Below the pieces are notes generated by a model, which was given only the letters and a program-made list of their open reading frames with translations, was not told the origin of the DNA and did no database searches. Source: Lautropia mirabilis (GTDB lineage: Bacteria > Pseudomonadota > Gammaproteobacteria > Burkholderiales > Burkholderiaceae_B). Taken from it: a stretch of 64,000 nt of DNA. Location of the stretch: NCBI GenBank assembly GCA_945876565.1, contig CAMCOS010000009.1, positions 1 to 64,000 of the forward strand. Reading direction: 5' to 3'. How positions within the stretch are numbered: the stretch's first letter is position 1; each line of letters begins with the position of its first letter. The position numbers and the translations under genes were made by a program. Below, one piece after another: positions 9,231-17,710 of the stretch.

Positions 9231-9256
9231 CCAGGGATCCGCTTCAGTTGATCTGA
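9227..9256 (+). pseudogene. 9-codon stub of a HEPN (HepT-like) toxin gene
   Basis: An ATG overlapping the antitoxin stop (ATGA) opens a frame reading MTRDPLQLI and then TGA. HEPN partners of MNT antitoxins often begin with a similar MxRDPxxLI segment and are coupled in exactly this way. The following sequence shows no HEPN-like residues in any frame, so the toxin seems to have been deleted after its start. The stub is very short, so the call depends mostly on context. Confidence 0.45.
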
Positions 9257-9329
9257 TGCACGGGCACCGCAAGCGGGGGAACCGTCAGATCTAGTCGTGA
9301 CCATAACGCATTACCCTGACTACCCCCAA

Positions 9330-10241
9330 TCAACTCCCCACAATCCTTCGGCAGTGATTCAAAGCGGCCTCAATCAGATTGTCACTGGCCTCTTGTGTAC
9401 GAAATGCCGAGTGAGCTGACAGGGTGACGTTATCAAGTTTGGACAAGGGATGTCCGGCAGGCATGGGCTCCGTGGTGTAGACGTCTAGGCCGGCATGACC
9501 AATCTTGCCTGATTTTAGGGCGTCAATCATGGCGTTTTCATCGACGACAGCACCTCGGGCAGTGTTAATGAATAACACGCCATCACTCATCTTCTGAATC
9601 CAGTCATGGTTAATGAGGTTTCGGGTCTCATCGTTTAGCAACAGGTGCACTGAAATCACGTCACTTTGCGCAAGCACATCATCAAGCGCCATGAACTCAA
9701 CACCCGGGTGTGTCTTGGGGGACCGGTTCCAGGCAATCACACGCATGCCGGCACCCAGACACAGTCGTGCCATTTCGGCACCGATACCACCAAAACCGAT
9801 CAAACCAGCGGTCTTACCCGTCAGTTGCAGGCCGTCACGTCTTGGCCAACCCCCTGCCCTCACACCTCTATCCATGTAGGCGAAGTCTTTTGCGGCGGCC
9901 CACATCAAGCCAAATGCACATTCGGCCACCGCGGTGTCGCCATAGCCTTTGATGATGTGTACTTGGATGCCGATTTCAGCCAGTTCTTCCGGGTTCATGT
10001 AGGAACGGGCGCCAGTGCCCATAAAAACCACGTGCCTCAAATTCGAGCACTGGCTGGCAATATCGGTGGGGAACGCCGTGTGGTCAATCCAGACAATGTC
10101 GGCATCACCCACGACCGCAGGTATCTCCTGCGGGGCAATGTCGATATTGCGATTCACAATCACCTCAATGTCAGTGGCCTGACGCAAGCGCTCAGTCACC
10201 GCGGCATGCATGTCACTCGCATCAATAAACACGGCTTTCAT
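9330..10241 (-). CDS. D-isomer-specific 2-hydroxyacid dehydrogenase (NAD-binding)
   Basis: This is a cytosolic oxidoreductase of the D-2-hydroxyacid dehydrogenase family (glyoxylate/hydroxypyruvate reductase or phosphoglycerate dehydrogenase type). The Rossmann motif GLIGFGGIGAEMAR binds the dinucleotide. The catalytic Arg in NTARGAVVDE, the Glu in YTTEPM and the His in LSAHSAF are all present. Length is about 303 aa, normal for the family. The start is uncertain: ATG 10241 gives the usual MKAVFIDAS N-terminus, while ATG 10253 and TTG 10265 lie just upstream. It stands alone, and the substrate cannot be assigned. Confidence 0.85.
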   Translation of the reverse strand: MKAVFIDASDMHAAVTERLRQATDIEVIVNRNIDIAPQEIPAVVGDADIVWIDHTAFPTDIASQCSNLRHVVFMGTGARSYMNPEELAEIGIQVHIIKGYGDTAVAECAFGLMWAAAKDFAYMDRGVRAGGWPRRDGLQLTGKTAGLIGFGGIGAEMARLCLGAGMRVIAWNRSPKTHPGVEFMALDDVLAQSDVISVHLLLNDETRNLINHDWIQKMSDGVLFINTARGAVVDENAMIDALKSGKIGHAGLDVYTTEPMPAGHPLSKLDNVTLSAHSAFRTQEASDNLIEAALNHCRRIVGS

Positions 10242-10537
10242 TTTTACACTCATCCTCACATCCAACTTGATTGGGTCTTGGCTGCGCCACCGGCATCATG
10301 CGTCAAGCGCTGTACTTGCGTCAACATCCAATGTCTCGAGAGCATAAGACTTCACGGCCCTGCCAAGACACCTGGTTGCTGACTTATCGTAACTGCAATT
10401 ACGCATACAATCCATCGGGGTAGCTATGAACGTGGTTTGCAAGTTCGCAGTTAAATCACTGCCCCCAGAAAAACACCCACTAGCCTACACAATCGCAAAA
10501 GATTCCCTCCCCCACAACCATCACTGACACCATCACC

Positions 10538-11275
10538 GTGTACGGCATCACCGACCTCACCACCTTTGTACTGGGCACCATCTTTATCGTGTTACTGCCT
10601 GGACCCAATTCCGTCTTTGTGCTCACGACGGCGAGCATGCGTGGGGTACGGGCAGGCTACTGGGCTGCTTTTGGGGTGTTTGTGGGTGACACGATTCTTA
10701 TGGTGTTGGCTTCCACGGGCGCTGCCTCAGTGCTCTATGCCAACCCAACACTTTTTACGGGACTGAAGTATGCCGGTGCGACCTATCTGGCCTGGATTGG
10801 AATTGGATTGATGCGCGATGCTTACAAAGCTTGGTTTCACCCACTGCAACCAGCAAAGCAACTTGACTCACCTATTGACAGCGAGCGCCCTACCCCTGAG
10901 ATCGCCGAAGCGGCGTCAACAGAAAAAAAATCCTCACGGATCAGGTCTTGGCGAGATTGGAGCAAGCCATCGCATCAGTCACCGTTTCGTGGAGCCTTAC
11001 TAATTAGTCTCCTGAATCCCAAGGCGATATTCTTTTTTATCTCATTTTTTGTGCAGTTCGTAGACCCTCGGTATCAATACCCTGTTCTGACGTTTCTGCT
11101 GCTAGGCGTCATCGTGCAGGTATTGAGCGTCACCTATCTGGCCGGCCTTGTTCATGGTGGCGTGCATTTGGCTAGTCGCATGCGACAGTATCCCAGGCTC
11201 AATGCCGTGGGTGCGGCTGCGGTGGGTGCCATCTTTATCTGGTTTGGGGTCAAGCTAGCGAGTGCCACGCTCTGA
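10538..11275 (+). CDS. LysE/RhtB-family amino-acid exporter, LeuE-like
   Basis: The product (245 aa, about six membrane helices) belongs to the LysE translocator superfamily. The N-terminal FIVLLPGPNSVFVL is the family signature, and LLISLLNPKAIFFFISFFVQF in the second half is also typical. The N-terminal pattern resembles LeuE, so leucine or a similar amino acid is a reasonable guess. About 50 hydrophilic residues (roughly 105-150, rich in Glu, Ser and Lys) in the central loop are longer than usual. The start is GTG at 10538, without a clear ribosome binding site. No LysR regulator is adjacent. Confidence 0.82.
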   Translation: MYGITDLTTFVLGTIFIVLLPGPNSVFVLTTASMRGVRAGYWAAFGVFVGDTILMVLASTGAASVLYANPTLFTGLKYAGATYLAWIGIGLMRDAYKAWFHPLQPAKQLDSPIDSERPTPEIAEAASTEKKSSRIRSWRDWSKPSHQSPFRGALLISLLNPKAIFFFISFFVQFVDPRYQYPVLTFLLLGVIVQVLSVTYLAGLVHGGVHLASRMRQYPRLNAVGAAAVGAIFIWFGVKLASATL

Positions 11276-11488
11276 AACACCTATTCACTATCCAGTTTTG
11301 TGCGGCACGTGCAAAGCCTGAAACGCAGAGCCACTGATCAGCAATGCTTTCAATGAATGCGAATGATTCGCTAAATCGCATTAGGTTTCATTTGCTTGAA
11401 CTGCATGCTGGCCTGCTTAACACTTAAAAATGCTAAAAAAATACAACTTGCCACGCGCAAGTCACAAATTTGGATAACAATATCCCCC

Positions 11489-12520
11489 ATGGGAAAAGCA
11501 CACAGTCACGCGCATCACAGACAACATGGTCACTCAGGGCATGAGCACACGCATGCCGAGGATCATCTGGTATCCATCGCGCCGGAGCCGGCGGAAATGG
11601 ATGTCAAAGACACACCTTACACAGCGGCTGAGCGAGCCAAGGTGGCAAAGTCCACGACCATGGTCAGCGTCTGGGTCAATATTTTTTTAAGCATTCTGCA
11701 GATTGTGGTGGGGTTCTTTGCCAAGTCACAGGCTTTGATTGCCGATGGCATTCATTCTTTGTCTGACCTCTTGTCAGACTTTGTTGTGTTGATTGCGAAT
11801 CACCACAGTCAAAAAGAAGCCGATCATGATCACCCTTATGGTCACCAACGGTTTGAAACGGCAGCGTCTCTGTTTTTAGGAGGGATTCTGTTGTCGGTGG
11901 GTGCTGGCATGATTTGGGCATCTGTTGACAAGGTCATGAATCCTGAGAGCATTCCAGACGTCGCACCCGTGGCCTTGGGGATTGCAACTCTGACGCTCTT
12001 TGTCAAAGAGGGTCTGTTTCGCTACATGCTATCGGCAGCCAAGCGGGTGAAATCCAGCATGCTAGTGGCCAATGCCTGGCATGCGAGGTCGGATGCAGCC
12101 TCATCACTGGTGGTGGCCATTGGCATTCTCGGACACTTGATGGGCTACAAGATACTGGACCCGATTGCAGCACTCATTGTGGGGCTCATGATTGGTCGGA
12201 TGGGCTGGCAGTTTGGCTCTGAGGCGTTTAACGATCTAATGGACCGCGGGGTCGATGAGCAAGAGCTACAAGAGATCATCAGAACCTTAAACACCACCCC
12301 CGGTGTTTTAGGGGTGCATGATGTGCGCACCCGCAAGATGGGCGACATGGTGATGGTTGATGCCCACATTGAGGTCGACCGCACGCTCACCGTCGAACAA
12401 GGCCATGACATTGCCGTGGCGGCCAGAGAGGCGGTGATGCACCGCCATCGGGTGTTGGATCTCATGGCGCACGTGGATCCGGTGGATCCACCGAAGGTAG
12501 TTGCGCCAGCCGGCACTTAA
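11489..12520 (+). CDS. cation diffusion facilitator family metal exporter
   Basis: This 343-aa CDF (FieF/MamM-like) protein should export a divalent metal such as Zn, Fe or Mn in exchange for protons. A His-rich N-terminus (about residues 4-25) is followed by six membrane helices. TM2 contains ADGIHSLSDLLSD and TM5 contains HARSDAASS, which supply the metal-site His/Asp residues. A cytosolic zinc-transporter dimerisation domain follows, with HDVRTRKMGD and VDAHIEVD. The start at ATG 11489 gives the His-rich N-terminus; the frame is open further upstream without support. It stands alone between two unrelated genes. Confidence 0.88.
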   Translation: MGKAHSHAHHRQHGHSGHEHTHAEDHLVSIAPEPAEMDVKDTPYTAAERAKVAKSTTMVSVWVNIFLSILQIVVGFFAKSQALIADGIHSLSDLLSDFVVLIANHHSQKEADHDHPYGHQRFETAASLFLGGILLSVGAGMIWASVDKVMNPESIPDVAPVALGIATLTLFVKEGLFRYMLSAAKRVKSSMLVANAWHARSDAASSLVVAIGILGHLMGYKILDPIAALIVGLMIGRMGWQFGSEAFNDLMDRGVDEQELQEIIRTLNTTPGVLGVHDVRTRKMGDMVMVDAHIEVDRTLTVEQGHDIAVAAREAVMHRHRVLDLMAHVDPVDPPKVVAPAGT

Positions 12521-12652
12521 GCACGGCATAAAGGGCGACCAGCAAGCTCAGACACGAGTGCACATCAATCGTTCATCAGGGTTGGCACTGATCGCTCGCG
12601 TGTGGCGGGAACATACAATCAGTGTTCCTGTTTACATCAGCACCGCCAGAAT

Positions 12653-13942
12653 ATGTCTGACAACAAGAACGATCAAGTCCAAGAACGAAGCGAAGAGCCA
12701 GCCCACCCAAAAGCAAACGCCTACCCCACGCCACAGGTGCCCGTATCTGCCGTTGGCATCAGGCCACTCGATGGTTTGAGGGTGCTAGAGCTTGGTCAGT
12801 TAATCGCTGGTCCCTTTGCATCCAAGATCCTGGCTGAGTTTGGGGCCGATGTCATCAAAGTCGAGCCGCCAGAAGGCGATCCCCTACGCAAGTGGCGTTA
12901 CATCCACGATGGCACATCGGTGTGGTGGGCTGCACACGCCAGAAACAAACGTTCGATCACGATTGACTTGAGGCAAGTCCAAGGGCAGGAACTGGTGCGG
13001 CTGCTTGCGAAAGAAGCGGACATTCTCATTGAAAACTTTCGCCCGGGTGCGATGGAGAAATGGGGCTTAGGGTTCAAAGACCTGCACGCAATCAACCCAA
13101 AGTTAATTATGCTCAGGGTCTCTGGCTACGGCCAGACGGGGCCTTACAAAGATAGACCGGGGTTTGGGGTGATTGGTGAGGCCATGGGTGGATTGAGGTA
13201 CTTGTCCGGTGAACCTGGCAGGCCACCGGTACGGGTGGGTGTATCAATTGGTGACACGCTGTCTGGCTTACATGGGGTAATTGGTGTCATGATGGCCTTG
13301 CGTCACCGCGAAATGCAAAACGGTCTGGGCCAAGAGATTGATGTGGCGCTCTATGAGTCGGTCTTTAACATGATGGAAAGCCTGATTCCTGAGCACTCGA
13401 AATTTGAAGCAGTTAGACAACCATCTGGCGCAAGCATGCCGGGTATTGCACCGACGAACGCCTACCCTACCTCAGATGGCAAATACGCGCTGATTGCGGG
13501 CAATGGTGACAGTATCTTTAAGCGATTAATGACGCTCATTGAGCGTGAAGACTTGGCCAAGGACCCAGAACTTCAAGACAACGTTGGTCGAGCTAAGAAT
13601 GCCAACAAACTCGATGAGGCCATTTCTGAGTGGACACAAAAAAGAACGCTAGACGAAGTGCTCGAGAGACTAAATCAGGCCAATGTACCTAGTGGCAGAA
13701 GTTACGACGCGGCTGATATTTCGCGTGATCCACACTACCGAGCGCGCGAGATGATCCTGCAAACGACGCTGCCCGATGGATCAACGATTGAGGTGCCCGG
13801 GGTTATGCCCAAGCTTTCTAAAACACCGGGTCAAGTCGATAGGCTAGCACCGAAGCTGGGGCAGCACACGGATGAGATTTTGAGGGAGCTTGGGGTGGAT
13901 GAGGCCACGAGGAAGGCTTGGAAGGATAAGGGAGTGGTGTGA
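12653..13942 (+). CDS. CaiB/BaiF-family CoA transferase
   Basis: The 429-aa product is a class III CoA transferase, which moves CoA from an acyl-CoA to another carboxylic acid through an enzyme-bound aspartyl-CoA. LDGLRVLELGQLIAGP at the start, KVEPPEGDPLR, RPGAMEKWGLG and the catalytic-region pattern SIGDTLSGLHGVIG (with the conserved Asp) are all typical. The C-terminal pattern DRLAPKLGQHTDEIL is also standard. The first 35 residues are polar and extend beyond the family domain. No acyl-CoA dehydrogenase or racemase gene is nearby to suggest a substrate. Confidence 0.85.
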   Translation: MSDNKNDQVQERSEEPAHPKANAYPTPQVPVSAVGIRPLDGLRVLELGQLIAGPFASKILAEFGADVIKVEPPEGDPLRKWRYIHDGTSVWWAAHARNKRSITIDLRQVQGQELVRLLAKEADILIENFRPGAMEKWGLGFKDLHAINPKLIMLRVSGYGQTGPYKDRPGFGVIGEAMGGLRYLSGEPGRPPVRVGVSIGDTLSGLHGVIGVMMALRHREMQNGLGQEIDVALYESVFNMMESLIPEHSKFEAVRQPSGASMPGIAPTNAYPTSDGKYALIAGNGDSIFKRLMTLIEREDLAKDPELQDNVGRAKNANKLDEAISEWTQKRTLDEVLERLNQANVPSGRSYDAADISRDPHYRAREMILQTTLPDGSTIEVPGVMPKLSKTPGQVDRLAPKLGQHTDEILRELGVDEATRKAWKDKGVV

Positions 13943-13991
13943 ACACGAAGCAACGGGGCACCTTATAATCCAGCACTATTCTGTAAACGGT

Positions 13992-14043
13992 TGAATTGTC
14001 GTGATGAATTGTCGTGATGAATTGTCGTGATGAATGGTCGGGA
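13992..14043. repeat. 13-bp tandem repeat, 4 copies
   Basis: TGAATTGTCGTGA is repeated exactly three times (13992, 14005, 14018), followed by the variant TGAATGGTCGGGA. The array lies in the gap between the CoA transferase and the O-antigen-ligase-like gene, about 60 bp before the start of the latter. Confidence 0.95.
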
Positions 14044-14102
14044 TTTACGCACACATACATAGATGATCTAACTCACCAACGCCATAGTTTTATTGCGCCA
14101 CC

Positions 14103-15377
14103 ATGAAAACAAATTGGATCGTCCCCAGGCTAGAAACGCTTCTAATCTTTACACTCGGTCTGGGCATCTTTGTATCCAAGCCCGTCATCTACGCATCAAG
14201 CGGCGCTTTGGTGGCCATCGCCGTTTTACGGGTTTGCTTTGATTCGAGCTACCGCAAGTCTTTGTTCTCAAGCCGCCTGACACTGGCCAGTATCGGTTTA
14301 TTTGTGCTCGGTCTGGTCGCCACGGCAGTGCATCCTGGCACGCTCAGCGAGATTGGGTGGATAGCCAGAAAGTCAATTTACATTTTGCTTTTACCGGTTC
14401 TCTACTTAGCCTTTCATTCGCAAGGCAACCGAACAGCGGGACTTGCCGGCGCATTCATCGGATTTTGGGTGGCCGCCATACTGACCATGCAAAGTATCGA
14501 TTGGCAGTGGGCCGGCGGACGAATCGCAGGCGCGACTTGGCTCGTGGACGTATGGGGCGTTCTGACTGGGCTATTCGCAAGCTTTTTGTTGCCTCGTGTG
14601 TTTCAGGCCAAACAGCCGTTGATCCTTTGGCTGCTAACCGCGATCACCTTACTGGCAAGCGTTGGGATGATGATTATGAGTGGTGGACGCGGGCCATGGC
14701 TTGGCTTTTTCGCGGGCGGGCTAATCTATTTGCTGTTTTACCAACGCAAGACGCTCTTAATCATGACGGTATTGCTAATCGCGTTGTACTTTCCGGTTAA
14801 ACAGTTTGCGCCCACACCGGTTGCCTACCTTGAAGACCGAGTCATGAGCATCGTCAAGACCTCGGACGATGCGAACAACCCGGAAACGTATGATGCGGGC
14901 AACTGGGTTCGGATGAGCCTCTGGAAAACCTCGCTCGCGCAAGACCTGCACAAACTTCACAACACGCCCATGACGTTTTTGTTTGGATCTGGACCGAACA
15001 ACCAGATCCATGAGATGCGAGCGTTCTTTATGGAATGGAATGGCATGTCACAGACCGACAAAGAGCGGCTAATGTCTTACGACTATCCTGGCAACGAAGT
15101 GCACAACATGTATCTCGATGCCATGGGCAAAATGGGCATCCTTTGGACTCTGTCGGCAGTATTGCTGATGCTAGCGGTGATCATTAAAAGCTTGCAAATC
15201 CGTCAAAGAGACAACCAAGCCAGCTTGGCTGTCCTGGTTGTCACGGTGAACTTCATGGTCACCGGTATTTTCTATGACCTTTTGCCGCATTGGGGAACAT
15301 TCTTCTTAGTATTCTTTACCATGCTGGCCATGCATGGCGGACAACCACACAAAAGCCAGTCTGCGGGATTTAAGTAA
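14103..15377 (+). CDS. O-antigen ligase / Wzy_C-family membrane protein
   Basis: This polytopic protein of 424 aa has about eleven hydrophobic segments. The large periplasmic loop in its second half (about residues 240-345) contains NWVRMSLWKTSL, FGSGPNN and NEVHNMYLDAMGKMGI. That loop, with the conserved His of an HN segment, is characteristic of WaaL/Wzy_C proteins, which join O-antigen or other polymers to lipid A core or to proteins. No other polysaccharide genes are adjacent, so ligase versus polymerase cannot be decided. Confidence 0.75.
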   Translation: MKTNWIVPRLETLLIFTLGLGIFVSKPVIYASSGALVAIAVLRVCFDSSYRKSLFSSRLTLASIGLFVLGLVATAVHPGTLSEIGWIARKSIYILLLPVLYLAFHSQGNRTAGLAGAFIGFWVAAILTMQSIDWQWAGGRIAGATWLVDVWGVLTGLFASFLLPRVFQAKQPLILWLLTAITLLASVGMMIMSGGRGPWLGFFAGGLIYLLFYQRKTLLIMTVLLIALYFPVKQFAPTPVAYLEDRVMSIVKTSDDANNPETYDAGNWVRMSLWKTSLAQDLHKLHNTPMTFLFGSGPNNQIHEMRAFFMEWNGMSQTDKERLMSYDYPGNEVHNMYLDAMGKMGILWTLSAVLLMLAVIIKSLQIRQRDNQASLAVLVVTVNFMVTGIFYDLLPHWGTFFLVFFTMLAMHGGQPHKSQSAGFK

Positions 15378-15462
15378 TCTGACTGTTGTCAACCCCTGTA
15401 ACCAAAGCAACGTTAAAATCAAGATATGTTTTCTTTTATTTACTAACCTTCGGTAATTCAAC

Positions 15463-15993
15463 ATGTCACTGAACAACGTCAAGCCCGGCGATAAGGCCCC
15501 CGAAATCGTCAACGTCATCATCGAAATCCCGATGGCGTCTGACCCCATCAAATACGAAGTCGACAAAGAAACAGGTGCGCTGTTTGTCGATCGGTTTGTC
15601 GGTACCGCCATGCACTACCCTACCAACTACGGTTACGTGCCCCAGACCATTGCCGGCGATGGTGACCCAGTTGACGTGCTGGTACTCACACCCTTCCCTG
15701 TGGTTGCCGGTGCAGTCATCCCTTGCCGTCCAATCGGGATTTTGAACATGGAAGATGAAGGCGGACTAGACGGCAAGGTGCTGGCAGTGCCAACCACCAA
15801 GATTCTGCCCCTCTACAGCCATATCAACAAGCCTGAAGACCTGAATCCGTCGCAACTAAAAATCATCGCCCATTTCTTTGAACACTACAAAGACCTTGAA
15901 GAAGGCAAATGGGTCAAAGTACTGGGTTGGGCGGGCAAAGACGAAGCCATCAAAGAAATCATGGACGGCATCGCGAACTATCAGAAGGCCTGA
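15463..15993 (+). CDS. ppa: inorganic pyrophosphatase (family I)
   Basis: This is the cytosolic Mg-dependent enzyme that hydrolyses pyrophosphate to two phosphates and so drives biosynthetic reactions. The 176-aa product has the signature [11 protein letters not shown] with the metal-binding aspartates. It also shows [21 protein letters not shown] and VLAVPTTK, all typical of bacterial hexameric enzymes. It is a single-gene unit, followed by a hairpin that could end transcription. Confidence 0.97.
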   Translation: MSLNNVKPGDKAPEIVNVIIEIPMASDPIKYEVDKETGALFVDRFVGTAMHYPTNYGYVPQTIAGDGDPVDVLVLTPFPVVAGAVIPCRPIGILNMEDEGGLDGKVLAVPTTKILPLYSHINKPEDLNPSQLKIIAHFFEHYKDLEEGKWVKVLGWAGKDEAIKEIMDGIANYQKA

Positions 15994-16016
15994 GCTTAGA
16001 GGCTGGGTCAATAAAC

Positions 16017-16060
16017 AGAGGCGTCCCAAAGGATTCAACCCTAAGACGCCTCTTCTATAT
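16017..16060 (+). terminator. possible terminator after ppa
   Basis: AGAGGCGTC (16017-16025) pairs with GACGCCTCT (16045-16053), a perfect 9-bp stem with a 19-nt loop, followed by TCTATAT. The position right after ppa fits. The weak T-tract and long loop leave some doubt. Confidence 0.5.
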
Positions 16061-16109
16061 ATGCGCCACAGCCGAGTTTGAAACTGAAGGTTCGGTTTGG
16101 TTTGGTAAG

Positions 16110-17708
16110 TTAAACCCTATCTTTTTTATCAGCAGTCGTCTCAAGCTGCTCATCAATCGACTCAAAATGCCCCATCGGTATAGGGGCGCTATCAAAGAGC
16201 TCGTCGTAGCCCCTTGTTTGTGACGTATCACCCACATCTGCCGAGGCAACCTCATTTAAGGGCTCAGTATCATAGACATTGATGCCTTCGCTGTGCGGAA
16301 TGATAGGATCAGCCTCCGTATTGGCCGCAGGCAACACCACGTCTTGCGCCAGTGTCGGTAGCGCAGCGCTGACCGCCGTGGCTAAGCGCCAATGCTTGGC
16401 AGCACGCTGGGGTTGGCCGATACGATCAAATAGACTGCCCAAAAGCGCATGCACCCTCGCATCTTTCCTGAGCTTGGCACTTTGCTCCAGATAACGCTGA
16501 GCTTGGCCCCACATTTGGGCCGCTAGACACAAAGCACCTAGCGTAGTCAGCAGATCCACGTTCTGGGGTGAGCTCTGAGCCTTGTCCTTGTGTTCTAACT
16601 GACGGGCTTCAAGCCACTGCTCGGCTTTCTGCAGACGCGGGGTGACCTGTTCGGGCTCAGCCCGGGCGTAGGCTGCCAAGAGTTTCGGATTCAGGGGCGC
16701 AAGACCTCCCGCTGAGTCTTTATGTGCCTTGTCGTGACTCGTCAATGCAGCTTCGAGTACTTTGGTGGCCTCTTTGAAGCTGCCCACATTCTGAAACGCT
16801 TGAGCGGCTGCTAAGGCCACCTCGGGCAGCACCTTTTCTTCTGATTTCAGGTCTTTCCAGCAGGCTTGCCAGTCCGCCCGTTGACCCTCTGATTGAGCCG
16901 CGTTGTCTGCAATTGCTGACTTGTCGGAATCGCTATCGATACCCATACGTGAGTCCGAACCGGCACTGGCTCGAATCAATGCTGCAGCCGCTGCTTCAAT
17001 CAAATTGTCTGCCTCGCCTGGTGAGATCGCGTTTTTACGTCTTAGTGCACGGGCTAGCTGCAGTACTTTAGCGTGGTTTTGGGTTTGCTGATAAACCCTG
17101 AGCATCAAGCGCATGGTGTGCAAATGTCGCATGGGCTGTACATGATCAACTTGTAAAGCACCCAGCGCCTCTGACGCTCTGCCCTGCTGCAACCACAAAT
17201 CCGCGGCAGCAGCTGCCACGGCAGTGTTTAGGTCAACATCGGTGACTTGCCTCGCGGCTGCTGTCTGTGCCTGTCTAAGCAGCTCGTCCTGACGCTTGAA
17301 CTCACCAACTTCGTGTGCTGCTCTGGCCGCACTCAACATGGCCAGCACCTGACGCCGTTTGTCGGCCGATTTACCCGATAAAAGCGTCAGCATCTTTTCA
17401 GCATGTCCATAGCGCCCTTCTAGCAAGGCGGTCCAACCAGCTTCAAGCTGTGTCTGCTCGCGCTTCTCTTGCCGTTGATCACGCCAGTTGCCAACACGTT
17501 CTGGCATTTGAGCCAACCAGGTCATTATCCGTATTAAGGCGTACAGACCTGCAAATGACGCGATCATCAACAAAATCGCAAAGGCGAGCGACGTCTGGAC
17601 CCGCCATTGGTCCACCACAATCAAGACGTTGCCCGGGAAACGATGAATCACGAAGGCCACCACCACCGCCAACGTCACCAATAAAACAGTCCAGAACCAT
17701 GTACGCAT
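16110..17708 (-). CDS. hemY: HemY-like TPR membrane protein of the heme cluster
   Basis: The 532-aa product has two N-terminal membrane helices (about residues 5-20 and 40-65) with the HemY pattern WRVQTSLAFAILLMI. A long TPR-like helical region follows. Despite the name it is not the protoporphyrinogen oxidase of Gram-positive bacteria. In proteobacteria it is a conserved inner-membrane protein of unclear role beside hemC, hemD and hemX. Only 2 nt separate it from hemX, which indicates co-transcription. The region around residues 230-255 is a Ser/Asp-rich insert. Confidence 0.88.
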   Translation of the reverse strand: MRTWFWTVLLVTLAVVVAFVIHRFPGNVLIVVDQWRVQTSLAFAILLMIASFAGLYALIRIMTWLAQMPERVGNWRDQRQEKREQTQLEAGWTALLEGRYGHAEKMLTLLSGKSADKRRQVLAMLSAARAAHEVGEFKRQDELLRQAQTAAARQVTDVDLNTAVAAAAADLWLQQGRASEALGALQVDHVQPMRHLHTMRLMLRVYQQTQNHAKVLQLARALRRKNAISPGEADNLIEAAAAALIRASAGSDSRMGIDSDSDKSAIADNAAQSEGQRADWQACWKDLKSEEKVLPEVALAAAQAFQNVGSFKEATKVLEAALTSHDKAHKDSAGGLAPLNPKLLAAYARAEPEQVTPRLQKAEQWLEARQLEHKDKAQSSPQNVDLLTTLGALCLAAQMWGQAQRYLEQSAKLRKDARVHALLGSLFDRIGQPQRAAKHWRLATAVSAALPTLAQDVVLPAANTEADPIIPHSEGINVYDTEPLNEVASADVGDTSQTRGYDELFDSAPIPMGHFESIDEQLETTADKKDRV

Positions 17709-17710
17709 CT

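Noticed and set aside
9666-10382. 238-codon open frame antisense to the 2-hydroxyacid dehydrogenase gene
   Set aside because: The dehydrogenase on the other strand has all catalytic motifs; this frame has none.
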